From Tenrec ecaudatus (lineage: Eukaryota; Chordata; Mammalia; Afrosoricida; Tenrecidae), in NCBI RefSeq assembly GCF_050624435.1, contig NC_134536.1, positions 50,503,258 to 50,567,257 of the forward strand: DNA of 64,000 nucleotides, in the 5' to 3' direction. Of the stretch, positions 32,760-44,311 are shown piece after piece. Each line of letters starts with the position of its first letter. Positions within the stretch are counted from its first letter, which is position 1. The notes beneath the pieces were generated by a model. That model saw only the letters and a program-made list of their open reading frames with translations, was not told the DNA's origin and did not search any database. The position numbers and the translations under genes were made by a program.

Positions 32760-33050
32760 TCTAGCTACCAACCAAACCAAACTCACTGCCATCCAATTGA
32801 TGGAAAATTACAGTGATCTTATAGGACAGCGTAGAATTGTCCTTGGGGGTTTCCAAGACTGTAATTGTTACAGAAGTAGAATTTTAAATCATTCTCCTGA
32901 GGAGTGGTTGGTGGTTTTGAACTGCTGACCTTATAGTTAGCAGCCAACGCTCAATCACAACACCACCACGGCTTCTCATGGTGCTGTTGCATGTGCATGG
33001 GATTCACATGGTTTGGAACTGACTCCATGACAACGAAAAATAGCTGCAAC
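32760..33050 (-). repeat. AfroSINE, antisense, plus short sense tail
   Basis: 32760-32978 reads 'aaactcactgccatccaatt', 'ataggacagcgtagaattgt', 'ggtttccaagactgtaat', 'ggttttgaactgctgacctt' and 'caccaccacggctt', a near-complete antisense SINE. 32979-33050 ('gattcacatggtttggaact', 'gactccatgacaacg') looks like another SINE tail in sense. Confidence 0.78.
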
Positions 33051-33795
33051 AATTTTTTTCTTATATGCGTTATTCGTTGCGCTATTAAGTTTGGCGTGTT
33101 ATATAAATTAAATCTTTTAAGATGGAAAACTTCATGCATTTGTCATTACTCAATAACTTAATCAGAAGTAATTCAGCTTTCTCATTGCTATGGTTATTGC
33201 CTATATTTGTGGATGGAAACTTCTTCGGTTAATGTGAAATGAAAATCTATTCATTTCATTTTAGGATCATTTATGTATCTTTGAAAAATATTGGATTCTT
33301 AAATTGTACCTTCTTCTTTATATGTTAGCATTTTCCGCTGGAGAGTGACAAATGTTTCCTCTGATAAGTTTGTCATCCTGCTCTGGGGGATCTTGGTTAC
33401 CAGTGTGGTACTTCAATTGTGCTGACCCCATGTTTGAAACATCCAACTGTGCTCTGCAGGCTTACATTCTTTCCAGTGTTAACTGTGCTATTTTCAGGTA
33501 AATATAACATGCTTGGAACACAATTTTCAGCCTGAGAAATGATCTGGATATCTCTATAACTTTACCAAAATGTACTGTTTATTTACTTTCACTTTCATAA
33601 TTATTTAAATTCATAAAGACATTTGTTAATTGACAAATGATGAGCTGTTCATTACCATATTATGGACATTAAAATATTTTTGTGCCCTCTGATTGTACAC
33701 CAGGGAATGAACAGCCTTGCGATCATGCAGAGGGCACTGGAGCGTGGATTCTTGCAGACGTAGTTAGGTTAAAATGTAACACTGTATCATTTTAT
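33051..33795. other. Unassigned unique sequence
   Basis: No repeat or gene recognised. 33310-33540 has a mixed, non-repetitive composition and may be single copy. Confidence 0.4.
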
Positions 33796-33799
33796 CTCC

Positions 33800-34175
33800 C
33801 TTATGGCCCAGGTTAGAGTTGTTCTAGTTTTTAATGTTTTCTGCTTTCTTTTTTATTGTGGTTTCTCGGTTTCACTTAGTTATTGTTAGTTTTATTGTTG
33901 TGGTAGGTTTTTGGTGTGTTTTTTTTCAGGGAGGGGGCTGTATGTTTTTCTATGTAATAAATCCAGGACACGTAAATCTATAGAGACAGTGATTGGATTG
34001 ATGGTTTCTTGGGGATATGGCAGAAAGGTTGGGAGAAATGAGGAACTAATGACAGAGTGCAAGAGAGAAAAATGTTCTAGAATTACTTGTGGTAATGATT
34101 GTACAGTTCTTCTTGAAATGGTTGACCCCTTGAATTATATGATATGTAGATTATATGACAATACAACTGTTTAAA
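33800..34175 (+). repeat. Unnamed interspersed repeat 'C', copy 3
   Basis: Best preserved of three. Motifs are 'taatgttttctgctttctt', 'aaatccaggacacgtaaatc', 'tatagagacagtgattggat', 'gagaaatgaggaactaatga', 'gtaatgattgtacag' and 'tatatgacaatacaactg', ending in an A-rich tail. The tail and the 3'-heavy conservation suggest a LINE 3'UTR. Confidence 0.65.
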
Positions 34176-34329
34176 ATGAAAAAAATAAGTTTAAAATATT
34201 TTTGTTTATTCTCAATTTTTAATGAATGAGAATTTTACCCCGGGATAATAGTGTCTAATCACTAGAAACACATTAGAAATATTTTTAAATGGCATTTTTC
34301 TTACTCATCTGTTTAATTTATTTCCCCAA

Positions 34330-34495
34330 CATCTAGCTTTTATTGTGTGGCAGGTCTCATCTGAGTACAAATGTTAACTTCCTACTTTTCACGGCAACCT
34401 CACGAGATCGATACTATGATGATACCTATTTCATACATGACATCAGGCAGAGTGTGTAACGTTTCCCCAAGTTCCGCACTAATAAACACTGGAAC
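34330..34495 (+). repeat. MIR SINE, sense
   Basis: 'tttattgtgtggcaggtctc', 'caacctcacgagatcgatac', 'tatgatgatacctatttcat' and 'ggcagagtgtgtaacgtt' are in MIR order. Diverged. Confidence 0.62.
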
Positions 34496-35607
34496 TTAAA
34501 TTTACTTTCTGCTTTCCTATGAAAACAAAATTTGTTACGTTCATTATACAGCTCTTACTTATGGCTAATAATCCTCATTGACTCTGTTACTTCTGTACTT
34601 GTATCAAATTTTATGACTAGTTATTGAATTCAACATTGAAGTTGCAGTATGCTATTGTTTAAGTTTTATCTAATAAGTTTTAAATAAAGTTTTATCTTAC
34701 ATGTTACAGTTTTTAAAAGTAGCACAGGAATATTACAACCAAAGCGATTTACAGGAACTAGGATCTATTTGCATGTTCTTCCTACCTATGCATAGAAGAG
34801 TGGCACTTAAGAATTTAGTTTACTCCATTAAGAGATTGTTTTAGAGGAAATTATTGATCTCTGCAAATGTGGTCAGGCTACCATGATTTTTTTGGAATTT
34901 TTTTCTCAAGAAACTGTTATTAAAAATACATTATTTTAGCTGTTTCTATATTAACATATTTTCAATTGCCTTTAGAATTTGTCTCTATGCAGGGTTTTTT
35001 TCAGATTTATTTTGGAAAAGTAATTTTGAGTGATACACTAAGATAAGTTTTATGTTTGATTAATGTGACAGCAGCAAAAAGCCTACCCAACCAATATATG
35101 TTATAAATAAACCATGACCACATTATCATTTTCATTATAAGTATGATGAAATATTGTCTTAAGGATAGATACACTACTGACAGCAATGAAAAACAAGCTA
35201 TCAGGAGTTCCATTTAAGTACAGGTGGCAGAGTTATTTACTGCCATCCACGCATGGTCCTGCCAAACTCCTCAGATTCACGCAGAGGAATATATCCTCTC
35301 AATTTGAGACAGCTGGAGGGGAAAATCACACTATCAGAAACGTATTCTCAAAACTGGCTAAGAAAGCTTGCTTTTCTTCTTTTATTCAAGTTGTATATCA
35401 TTGGAAAGGCAAAATAGTGAATGTGCTCAAACATTTTTTCACAATTTCATAAACCTTTTACTTTTCCATTATTATTTTCTAAATAACATTTTAAGTGCCT
35501 TCGCATCATTTTTCCTTTCTAAGGTTAAAGGCAAACCACCTTCACAAGCCTAACCCCTTCTCCCCGAAAGTTTTCTTTGTATTTTCACATTTTAAAATCT
35601 TCTCTAA
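34496..35607. other. Unassigned unique AT-rich sequence
   Basis: 1.1 kb without a recognised repeat or gene. The longest frame is 88 codons (35186-35452), with no motif. Confidence 0.42.
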
Positions 35608-35830
35608 TCCCTTCCAAAGGAGCACTAGAGACAGTGTGGGTTAGGTAATGGCTTTCTCACCACAAGGTTGGCATTTTCAAAACCACCCAGTTACATTTTT
35701 GGACGCTAACTACAAAGCCAATGGGTTAACCACGAGCCGCTCCATGGGAACAAGATGTGGCTGTCTGCTTCTTTAAAGATGTACAGTCTTGGCAACTCTT
35801 TTCAGAAAGGTTTCTACTCAGAAGCAGTGA
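35608..35830 (+). repeat. AfroSINE, sense, with internal insertion
   Basis: 'ggagcactagagacagtgtg' and 'aaccacccagttac' give the head. After about 40 extra bases 'gagccgctccatggg', 'caagatgtggctgtctgctt' and 'aaagatgtacagtcttggca' complete the body. Confidence 0.72.
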
Positions 35831-36514
35831 GAGGTTAATCTCTACCAGTTTTCTTTAAAACATTTATCTTGCTTAAACCAGTTACCTTACTTAAATTTAG
35901 GTTTATTTTCCTTTATAAAAAAAATAGTGGTACCTTCATCCTTCTCACTTGAGTAAGCAGCCTTTTCTTCCAAATTGTATGTAAGTAATCTATTATGATA
36001 CTAGATTACTTCCAGAGCAGTTCAGAAAAATAAGGTGGCCTGCAGAGAAGAGTCATGGGCATCCCAGGATCATTTGTTAGATCTAAGATAGGAAAAAGCT
36101 TTTTGTACATAGGAGGAAACAGTTTGAACTGCTATTTGTCTAGCACTAAGAGCAGAGGCTCTATTGAGACATAGTGCACCGATTTAAACAGTAAACGCTA
36201 CCTAGAAATAGACTCAAAACATACATGAAAGAGAAGAAATCTTCTGTCTGGAGAACAGCTGCACAGCCTGTTGGGAGGCCAATGTTGGGAATGGTAGTCA
36301 ATGGAGAGCATCAGGAAGCATTGATCAAGTGGCACAATCATTGGAAGTTTGCACTGTTTAAGACTTGCCAATCTCAAGATTAAACTGTGACCAACTGGGA
36401 AAAGGGTGACTTTTAACTTTCTGTGTAACCTATTGGATGACAGCAGTTATCTTCAAACTTTAGCGCACCACACCAAGAGGACTTATTAAAATAGTTAAAT
36501 CTGTGTTTAATTGC
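35831..36514. other. Unassigned unique sequence
   Basis: No gene or repeat recognised. Confidence 0.38.
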
Positions 36515-36745
36515 AAGACCTTTAAGACCCGCAACATTATATCTTTTGGTAGCCAGGCACCATCAACTTTATTCACCACATTTGTTTATGCATCCATTTT
36601 GTCTTCAGCTGTACTGTCAGAAAAGTGGGTATCATACAATGCCACATTATTAGAATAAGCCATCATTATACTGAGGTGAGATTTAAGTGGAGACTCAACG
36701 TCGATCTGCTTCCTTGTTGCATTTCCATACATGAGTGGTACCCCT
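36515..36745 (-). mobile_element. L1 3'UTR middle fragment, antisense
   Basis: 'acctttaagacccgcaacat', 'tatcttttggtagccaggca', 'ccaccacatttg' type motifs and 'tcatacaatgccacattatt' cover the central 3'UTR only. Both ends of the L1 are missing; the right end meets a mariner remnant. Confidence 0.75.
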
Positions 36746-36769
36746 CCCCAAACAGGTTTTTTTCCCCCC

Positions 36770-37497
36770 AAAGCATGTATTTAACTGTTTTTTAAAAACA
36801 ACCTTATCACCTTCAATTTACTCTCCATTGTAGTTAATTTCTCAAATCTGTGATTCTACTCTTGGAATCATTTTTCAAATTCTCCTGTTTGGATAACTGA
36901 CAACACCTCCCTCTTTTTATTCCCTTCTCCTCTTCTACATTATCAAATTGCTGTCTGTTCATGTCCTTCGTCATTCTCAGAAACAAAATGTTGCACCAAG
37001 CAAGGTCAGGTGAGTAAGTGCATGGGGCAAGAGAGACATGCTATTTTTTTTGGCCAAAAACTGATGCACTGAGATGGCTGCATAAGCAAGTGCATTGTCG
37101 TGATGAGAAAACCAGTCATTCGTCTGCCACAAATCAAGCCTTTTTTTTTTTCATCACATACTGCTATGAAATCTTTACAGAAACTCTAAATAGAAAGTTT
37201 GATTAACAGTCTGATCTGGTGGAATGAACTCCAAATGCACTATCCCCCTCATATCAAAAGAACAAATGATCATCCTCTTGATCTTTTATATCACTTGAGG
37301 AGCTTTTGTGGGACAATGTGATGATGGCATCTTCCACTGTCTTGATTGATGTTTGCTTTCAGGGTGGTAAGAATGACACCATGTCTTATCACCAGTAATG
37401 ACCTTGGGGGAAAACAAAGTGTGGGTTGCATCCAAGGTGTTCTTTCAAAGTCCGGCATGGTTAGGGTCAATGCTCTTTTTGCTGGTCAGTCATATTT
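36770..37497 (-). pseudogene. Mariner-family transposase remnant, copy 2
   Basis: Aligns by eye with the first part of 8000-8850 (shared 'caaccttatcaccttcaa', 'aatctgtgattctactcttgg' and 'aagagagacatgct' stretches). On the minus strand one frame reads 'DWFSHHDNALAYAAI' (second catalytic Asp). Another frame, one base off, reads 'YSPDLAWCNILF'. The third catalytic position is again Asn (codon AAC). It keeps more of the middle than copy 1, up to about 37490, where a sense L1 3'UTR piece begins. Multiple frameshifts; dead. Confidence 0.78.
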
Positions 37498-37499
37498 AT

Positions 37500-38070
37500 A
37501 TTAGTACAAGCGGCCATCTAGCAGGGAAACAACAAAGCCCACATGGAAGAAGCACACCAGTCCGTGTGATCATGAGGTGCCAATGGGCAGAGGTATCAGA
37601 AGTTCAAGTAACATGCAACCAAATGGGAGTAGTTATAATGGAGACCCAAAGTCCACCAGTGTGAAATTAGTCCCTCTCAGATGCGCCACATGGAATGGAA
37701 GATGAATCCAGGGTGTGGTGTGGCACTGATGAACCACATAATTATCTAATTCTTTATGATTCCCTCCCCTTACTATTAAGGTCTTTATGTGATATACCTC
37801 ATTAATCATGTTAGATTTGCATATGTTCATTTGTATATTTAAGATGGCTTGGTCCCTCCTAGTCAAGATAGAAGACCCCTCAGAGACAGTGCCAGGAGTA
37901 ATGGTTCCCTGAGGGTAGGGGAAGTGATGGGGTGGGTGGACAGGCAGAGGGAGTGGATAGCATTGATGATTGTATGGTCCCACCCAATGGGATTAAACAA
38001 CAGATCTGTATGGGAAGGGAAGGGGTGCATTGGAATGGGTAAGATATGTCAATAAAAATATATTAATTAA
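37500..38070 (+). mobile_element. L1 3'UTR, sense, older copy
   Basis: Begins inside the 3'UTR at 'acaagcggccatctagcagg' and 'cacatggaagaagcacacca', and ends with 'gtcaataaaaatatatt', a poly(A)-signal end. The distal half (37850-38060) is diverged or belongs to another subfamily. It sits head-to-head with 36515-36745 across the mariner. Confidence 0.7.
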
Positions 38071-38492
38071 AACACCCTAAAACATGTTAAAACAGTAACA
38101 TAGTTAAATCCCACCTGCAGACTTTCTGATGTAATAGATTAGACGTGGAGTCCAAGACTTTGAATTTCTAGGAAGTTTGTAGGTGATATTGTTGCTTCTG
38201 GTCCAGTAGCATTGAGAAGAACTGGATTCTCTTCCACAAGATCCTCTGGGAAAACAAAAACAAACTGAGGAAGTGGAGCAAATTTATGAGGTTATAAAGT
38301 CCATAATTATTTATTTTGCTTACACTTTTGTTTTAAGTAAATGATAACTATCATATGAATTGTTGATATCATGATGACAAGTATAATACACTATGGTTTT
38401 TCACCCTTGTTGAACTTAAAATCTTTTTTTCTGAGAACACTGCTTGCATCTCTCTGATCTAACATATTGTGTGATGTTCTTGGGAGTACTCT
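38071..38492. other. Unassigned unique sequence
   Basis: AT-rich, no gene or repeat recognised. Forms the left flank of the 4.5 kb L1. Confidence 0.4.
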
Positions 38493-38505
38493 GGAAAAGG
38501 TAGTT

Positions 38506-40375
38506 TGGTTGGGTTTTTTGATTATTTTATTGAAGGCTCTTACAATTCTTATTTCAATCCAAACATCAATTGTGTCAAGCACATTTGTACATACGTTGCC
38601 ATCATTCTTTTTTAGGCAATTACTTTCTTTGGGGCTCTTGGTATCAGCTCTTCTTTTCCCCCCTGCTCCCCCACCGTGACCCCTTGATAGATTATAAGTT
38701 ATTATTTATTTTCATATCTCACATAGTCACTGTCTCTCTTCCCCCATGATCTGTTTTTATCCACCCTGGAGGGGTGAGTGTGGTTGTGTGTCAATCATTA
38801 TGATCGGTTCTCCCTACCCATCTGGTATCACTATTCTAAATCCTGCTCCTGGGTTGCATGCATTGTGAGCTCTTATCTCTTATCGACACCTGTGTACATG
38901 CTCCCATCTAGTCCAAAGTGAGAGGCTTCACTGGGGTCATTGTGGTGGTGGTGGTGGTGGTGGTGGTGTGTGTGTGTGTGTGAGGAAGTTTCAAGGAACC
39001 AGAGAATATTGTGTGTTTTATCGGTGCTTTACCGCCCGCTCTGCTTGACTCATCTCTTCCCTGTGAACCCTCTGTGGGGATGTTCCATTGTCTACAGATG
39101 GGCTTTGGGTCTTTACTCCGACCCCCCTTGTTTTCAACCTTATGGTTTTGTTTGTTTGGTTGATTGTTAGGGTCTTCTGATGCCTGTTACTTGGTCTAAA
39201 TGACACCTCATGATCACACAGGCTGGTGTTCTTCTTCCATGTGCGCTTGTTGTTTCTCTGCTGGATGGACACTTGTTTCATTTCAAGCCTTTAAGACTCC
39301 CGACACTAGATTTTTAAAAACCGGTCATTATCTCCCTTCTTCAGCACATTTACTTATGCACCCATTTTGTCATCAGCGATAGTGCCAGGATGGTGAGCAT
39401 CTCAGATAATCAATTTATTAGAACGGGTTCTTATATTGAGGGAGGGTATGACCAGAGGCCCAAAGTCCGTCCACTACCCCAGTGTATTGCCATATAAATA
39501 TATATATGTACATAGATCAATACCTCTATTTTTATTGATTAATGTATTTACATATGGACACACCTATGTTTATACCTCTATCCACAGGTCTGCTTCCTAG
39601 ATCATTCCTGTTTCCTTTTACCTTCCTCCTGCCCCACCATCATGCTCGCCCTACTTCTGCCTCATAGTACTTCCTCTCAGCTAGATTGCTGTTGCCCCAA
39701 CACTGATAGGATCTCTAGGTCCTCTTCGTGTTTATTTTTATTCCCTAGTGTTCCCCTGTCTATGGTATTGTTTGCCCACTTCACCCTTGCCCCATACCCT
39801 TCTCCCTCCAAGTCCCCCTGGGCCCTGGGACCATAGGTCTGTTTCTTTTTCCTAGAGCTTGCTTCCCATGCCTGTCTTGTGTAAGTAGGCATGCCAACAA
39901 TGGCATAGACCAAACAAATAGAAACAAACTATTGGACAAAAAGAAAAAGGAAACATGCATAATTCCAGGTCTGTCTGCTGACATTTATGATTTTCTCCCC
40001 ACTGTTCCTAGAAGAATTCTGGGAACTGTCCCTCCTACTCTGAAGTCTACTGTGGGGGGGGGGATCATGTTCCCTTCTTGGTTTTCCCATTGCAGGGGGT
40101 TTAGACCACATTTCTTCCCTGCTGTGTGTCCCCAGCATTGTCCTCTGTCGCAGTATGCTCCAGAGCTGCTGTCGGCCCTACAGCCCTCTCTGTCACTTAG
40201 CAGCTCCGTGCAGGGGTGTTGTCCTCCATGCTTGGTGTGCCGACATGGGGTCTAGACCAACTGTCCCTTTCTTTTTTTCCTTCTTGGTTTGCTTCCGTGT
40301 GGGCATGATATGCAGGCCCCTCACCCCAACCTGTAGGTTTAATGTTGTTCTCTGTTGCATGTACTACTAGAGTGT

Positions 40376-40414
<39 letters not shown>

Positions 40415-40772
40415 TGTGTGTGATTTTGGCTGTGATTTTGGCTGTGATTGGGGCTGGCCTGTAGCCCAATCTTTTCATGCATTCCTCCTTGTGGTTACGT
40501 TGACCTCATGGTTTGGTGTGCTATGGTGGGGTCTTTATGCCCACTCCCAATTTTGTGGAGACGTAACCAATACTCTCTTCCTGGGTGGGTAGTGCCCTGC
40601 TCCCCACATGCTATCTTCTCACTCTCACTTCCTCTCTCTCCCCTTATTTGTGTTGGATTAATTTGTACCTCCTTGGGTTTGGTCTAACCTCCACCCAACT
40701 ACCGGTTCCTCAATCCATATACTGTGAGATAAGTGACTTTTCTTCTATACCTGCTGTGCTGGTTATACTTAC
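38506..40772 (-). mobile_element. Longest L1 in the window: complete 3'UTR, antisense
   Basis: Whole 3'UTR of about 2.25 kb, from the T-rich end and 'attattttattgaaggctc' to the ORF2 stop region. The possible TSD is GGAAAAGGTAGTT at 38493-38505 against GGAAAAAGTAGTT at 43059-43071 (12 of 13). It contains (TGG)n/(TG)n at 38943-38982 and (TG)n at 40377-40425. With the ORF2 part the insertion is about 4.55 kb and 5'-truncated. Confidence 0.85.
40377..40430. repeat. (TG)n microsatellite in L1 3'UTR
   Basis: About 24 TG units in one run, followed by 'acgtgtgtgtg'. The minus strand reads (CA)n. Confidence 0.92.
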
Positions 40773-43058
40773 CTAGGAGACTCATGTCGTACTTGGCGTT
40801 TGTGATTGGCTGACTTCACTTAGCATAATTTCCTCCAACTCTTCCCATAAAACGACATGTTTCATATGATCATCAGTGCTTTCTAGTGATGCATAGTACT
40901 CCATTGTGTGTATGTGCCAGAGTTTACTAATCTACTTGCCTATTGATGGAGATTCAGGTTGTTTCCAACTCTTTGTGATTGTGAATTGTGCCACAATAAA
41001 CATTGGAGTGCAGACTACTGGTTGTGGTCTATTTCTTACTCTTCTGGGTATGTGCCCCATAGAGGGATAACTGGGTCACAGGGTAGATAGATTTCCATTT
41101 GTTTTATATATTGCCAGATCGCTTTACACAGAGGCTGTATATATCTATATGGCCACCAACAGTGGAGGGGAGTTTCTGTCTCACCATAGCTCTTCTAACA
41201 TATATTGCTCTATGATTTTCTGATTTGGGCTACCTTCAAGGGTGTTAGATGGTATCTCATGGTTGTTTTAATTTGATCTTAGTGATAACTGATGATTGGG
41301 AGCATTCTGTTTACTGGTCATTTGGCTCTCCTCCCTTTTGAAGCCTCTTTCCAGTTTGTTCACTTCCTCAGGGACTTAACTGTTTTTCTCTTTTGCAGGC
41401 CATGAAGGTGTTGTAGCTTTTTCTGGTTTGTACTTGCTAAAAATCCTCTCCCGGTCTGTGGGTTGCCGTCTTACCCTCTTGGCGAAAGCATTTGATGCAC
41501 ACAGGTGTTTTATCCTCAGTAGATTCCACTTGTTAACTTCAGGTTTACCTGTGTGTATACCTTTCCCTATTGCAGTTAGCCTATGTATTCTCTAGACCAA
41601 GGTTCTTAGGTTTGTCCAGGTTCCTTTGTTGATGGTCCTGCTAGTTTTACTTTACTTCTAGGGACTTTACTTCTAGGTCTGTGATCCACCTTGAATTTGT
41701 TCTTGTGCATGGAGTGAGGTAAACATCTTGTTTCATGGTTTTACGTGTGAATATCCATTGTGTCCAGCCTTACTTGTTAAATAGGGCATCCATCTCTCAC
41801 TTGATGCTTTGGGGGCCCTTGTCAAAAATCAGTTGTCCATATGCTGATAGTTTTATCTTGGGTTTTCTGTTCTTTTGCATTAGTCTGGTATCTGTCATTA
41901 TGCCAGTCCCACACTGTTTTGACCACTGTGGCTGTGTAGTAGGTGTTAAAGTAGGGTAAAGCAAGCCCTCCAGCTTGCTTCTTCTTGAGGTGTTCTTTCC
42001 TAATTCTTCAAAGAAGGTTGTTGGTATTTGAATCAGGATAGCATTAAACTTATAAAGTGCCTTGGGTAAAATTGACATCTTCACTATGTTGAGTCTTCCA
42101 AACCACAACCATGGAATATTCTTCCATCTGTGGAGGGTGCTTTTGGTTTCCTATAGTAGGGTCTTAGAGTTTTCCTTGTCTAAGTATTTTGTTATGTTGG
42201 TTAATTATATTCCTAGATATTTCAATTTGTTCTTGACTATTGCGAAGGATAGTGTCTTCTTGAACTCCTCTTTCATGGTCCTGTCAATATTTATAGCAAA
42301 CCAATAAACTTCTGTTTGTTGATCTTGTATCCTGCCACTCTTCCATATTCCTCTATCGCTGTCAGTACTCCTGTTGTGGAGCTTTTGGGATTTTCATTGT
42401 ACAGAATAATGTCATTTGCAAATAGCAATAGTTTTACCTCCTCTTCACTCAGTTGGAAACCTTTAATGTCCTTCCACTGTCTTTTGTTGTTAGCTAGGAT
42501 CTCCAGTATGATATTGAATAGAAGTGGGGGCAAAGAGCAACCTTGTCTGGACCCTTTTTTCAGTGGGATTGTTTTCCATTGACTATGATGTTGGTAAATA
42601 GCTTGTATTAGCTTGAGGAGTCTTCCTTCTATTCCTATATTCTTGAGAGTCTTAATTTTTCTGTGTCTATAGATACTCTCATGTAACTCTTTTACTTTTT
42701 CTTATCAATGTGGTGTATAATATTGATGAATTTTCACATATTAAACCTGCCCTAGATCCCTGGAATGAATCCCACCTGATCATGATGGATGATATGTTGT
42801 ATATACTTTTGCATTCTATTGGCCAATATCTTATTAAGGATTTTTGTATCCAAGTTCATTAGAGATATCGGTCGGTAGTTCTCTACACCTATGGGTCCTT
42901 GCCCTGTTAGGGCATCAAAGTTATTATGGTTTCGTAGAATGCATTTCGGAGTTTACCATCATTTTCTATGCTCTGGAATAATTTATGAAGGATTGGTATC
43001 AGCTCTTCCCTGAATGCTTGGTAAAATTCTCCTGTGAAGCCGTCTGGTTTGGGAGCCT
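40773..43058 (-). pseudogene. L1 ORF2 C-terminal two thirds (RT domain to stop)
   Basis: Minus frames at 41797-42108 and 42291-42533 carry '[18 protein letters not shown]' and, upstream, '[13 protein letters not shown]', 'FANDIILYNENPKSST' and 'VAGYKINKQKF'. These are the RT finger/palm end and the segment after it. The FADD box is FAND, so the first of the two catalytic Asp is lost. 40.8-41.3 kb holds the cysteine-rich/C-terminal part. It starts (5' truncation) at the 'KAPKPDGF' segment near 43058. Several frameshifts; ORF2p would cut and copy L1 RNA if intact, but this copy cannot. Confidence 0.87.
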
Positions 43059-43071
43059 GGAAAAAGTAGTT

Positions 43072-43500
43072 CTAAGATCTTTTTTAGCTCCTCCATTCTC
43101 TGATATTCAGAATTTCTTCATGGTCTCAGAGGATAGCTAAGAAAAATCATTATGAGGTAACTCAGGGAATTACAAGTACTCAGGAGAGCAACTGAAACTC
43201 TTACATCATCACTCACTAAATGCTGAGTGATGAGCATGTATACCCTGGTCATCTCAGGAGATCATTTCAGTACGACTCAGATAGCATTCATTTTTCTCTG
43301 ACTTTTGAATGACTTTCAAGCTCTAAGTCTTACTATTCCTTAACCCGAACCTTCTACTCCAGCCTTTTCCCAACTCCCAAGTTCATCTAGTACATTGCCC
43401 ATAAAGTTAGTTTCAGTGGTTTAGGTCATTTAAAATGTGTTGCCTTAGAAACAGAAGTTTTGAGAATTGATCAAACTGTTCTGAATTTATGGACTACCTG
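43072..43500. other. Unassigned unique sequence
   Basis: Flank between the L1 and an LTR. No gene recognised. Confidence 0.4.
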
Positions 43501-43502
43501 TG

Positions 43503-43787
43503 GTAGCTTGAATAGTAAACTCACAAAGACATAGATGTCTGAATCCCTAGGACTTGTGACAATGGTAAAAGGAATTTTGAAATAGAAGAATTATACTGGA
43601 TTATTGGCTGGGCCCAATGTAAACATCAAGATTCTTATAAGAGAGAGACAGGAATGGATTTGACTAAAAAAGAGGAGTTTCAGGTTATGCAATGTTGGCG
43701 GGGCTGGGGTCTAGATACCAGTCCTTCTTGACTTGAAAGATGGAAGAAGAAAATAGAGGCCACAAACCAAAGAATGTATGCAGCCTT
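43503..43787 (+). mobile_element. MLT1-like (MaLR) LTR, sense, truncated
   Basis: 'agatgtctgaatccctagga', 'gacaatggtaaaaggaattt', 'tggattattggctgggccca', 'atgtaaacatcaagattctt' and 'ataagagagagacagga' match the recalled MLT1-type LTR order including the distinctive 'gggcccaatgtaa' block. It is cut by the RTE copy at 43787. Confidence 0.75.
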
Positions 43788-44311
43788 GGTTTTCATTAGG
43801 TTCCCTTGAGTTAGTTCTGACTCTCAGCAACCCTATCTACAACCTAATGAAGTACCGCCTGGCCCTGCCCCATCCTCACAATCAGTGTCACCTTCAAGCT
43901 CATCATTTCAGTCCCTGTGTCAATCTGTCTTGTTGAGGATCGTCCTCTCTTTCACTACCCCTCCACTTTACCAAGCATGATGTCCTTCTCCAGGAACTGG
44001 CATCTACTGATACCATGTCTGGAGTAGGTGAGCATTCTGGCTGTACTTCATTCAAGGCAGATCGATTTTTATTTCTTTTGACAGACCATAGTAGTTTCAG
44101 CATTCTTCACCTGCACCATGATTCAAATGCATCAATTCATCTTCCGTATCCCTAATTCATTGTGCGCCTTTCATGTGCATATAAGGCAATAGAAAATGCC
44201 ATGGCTTGGGTCAGGAGCACCTTAGTCTTCAAAGTAACACCCTTGCTTTTCAACACTTTAAAGTGGTCTTGCCATTCAGATTTACCTAACACAGTGCGTC
44301 CTTTGATCTCT
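43788..44311 (-). pseudogene. RTE LINE 3' part, antisense, left half of a split copy
   Basis: Starts 'taggttcccttgagttagtt' (RTE tail complement) and continues into coding sequence. The minus frame 43903-44103 has 'LNEVQPECS' and 'CLVKWRG'-type residues near the C-terminus. It is split at CCTTTGATCTCT by an L1, and the RT domain resumes at 46158. Confidence 0.8.
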
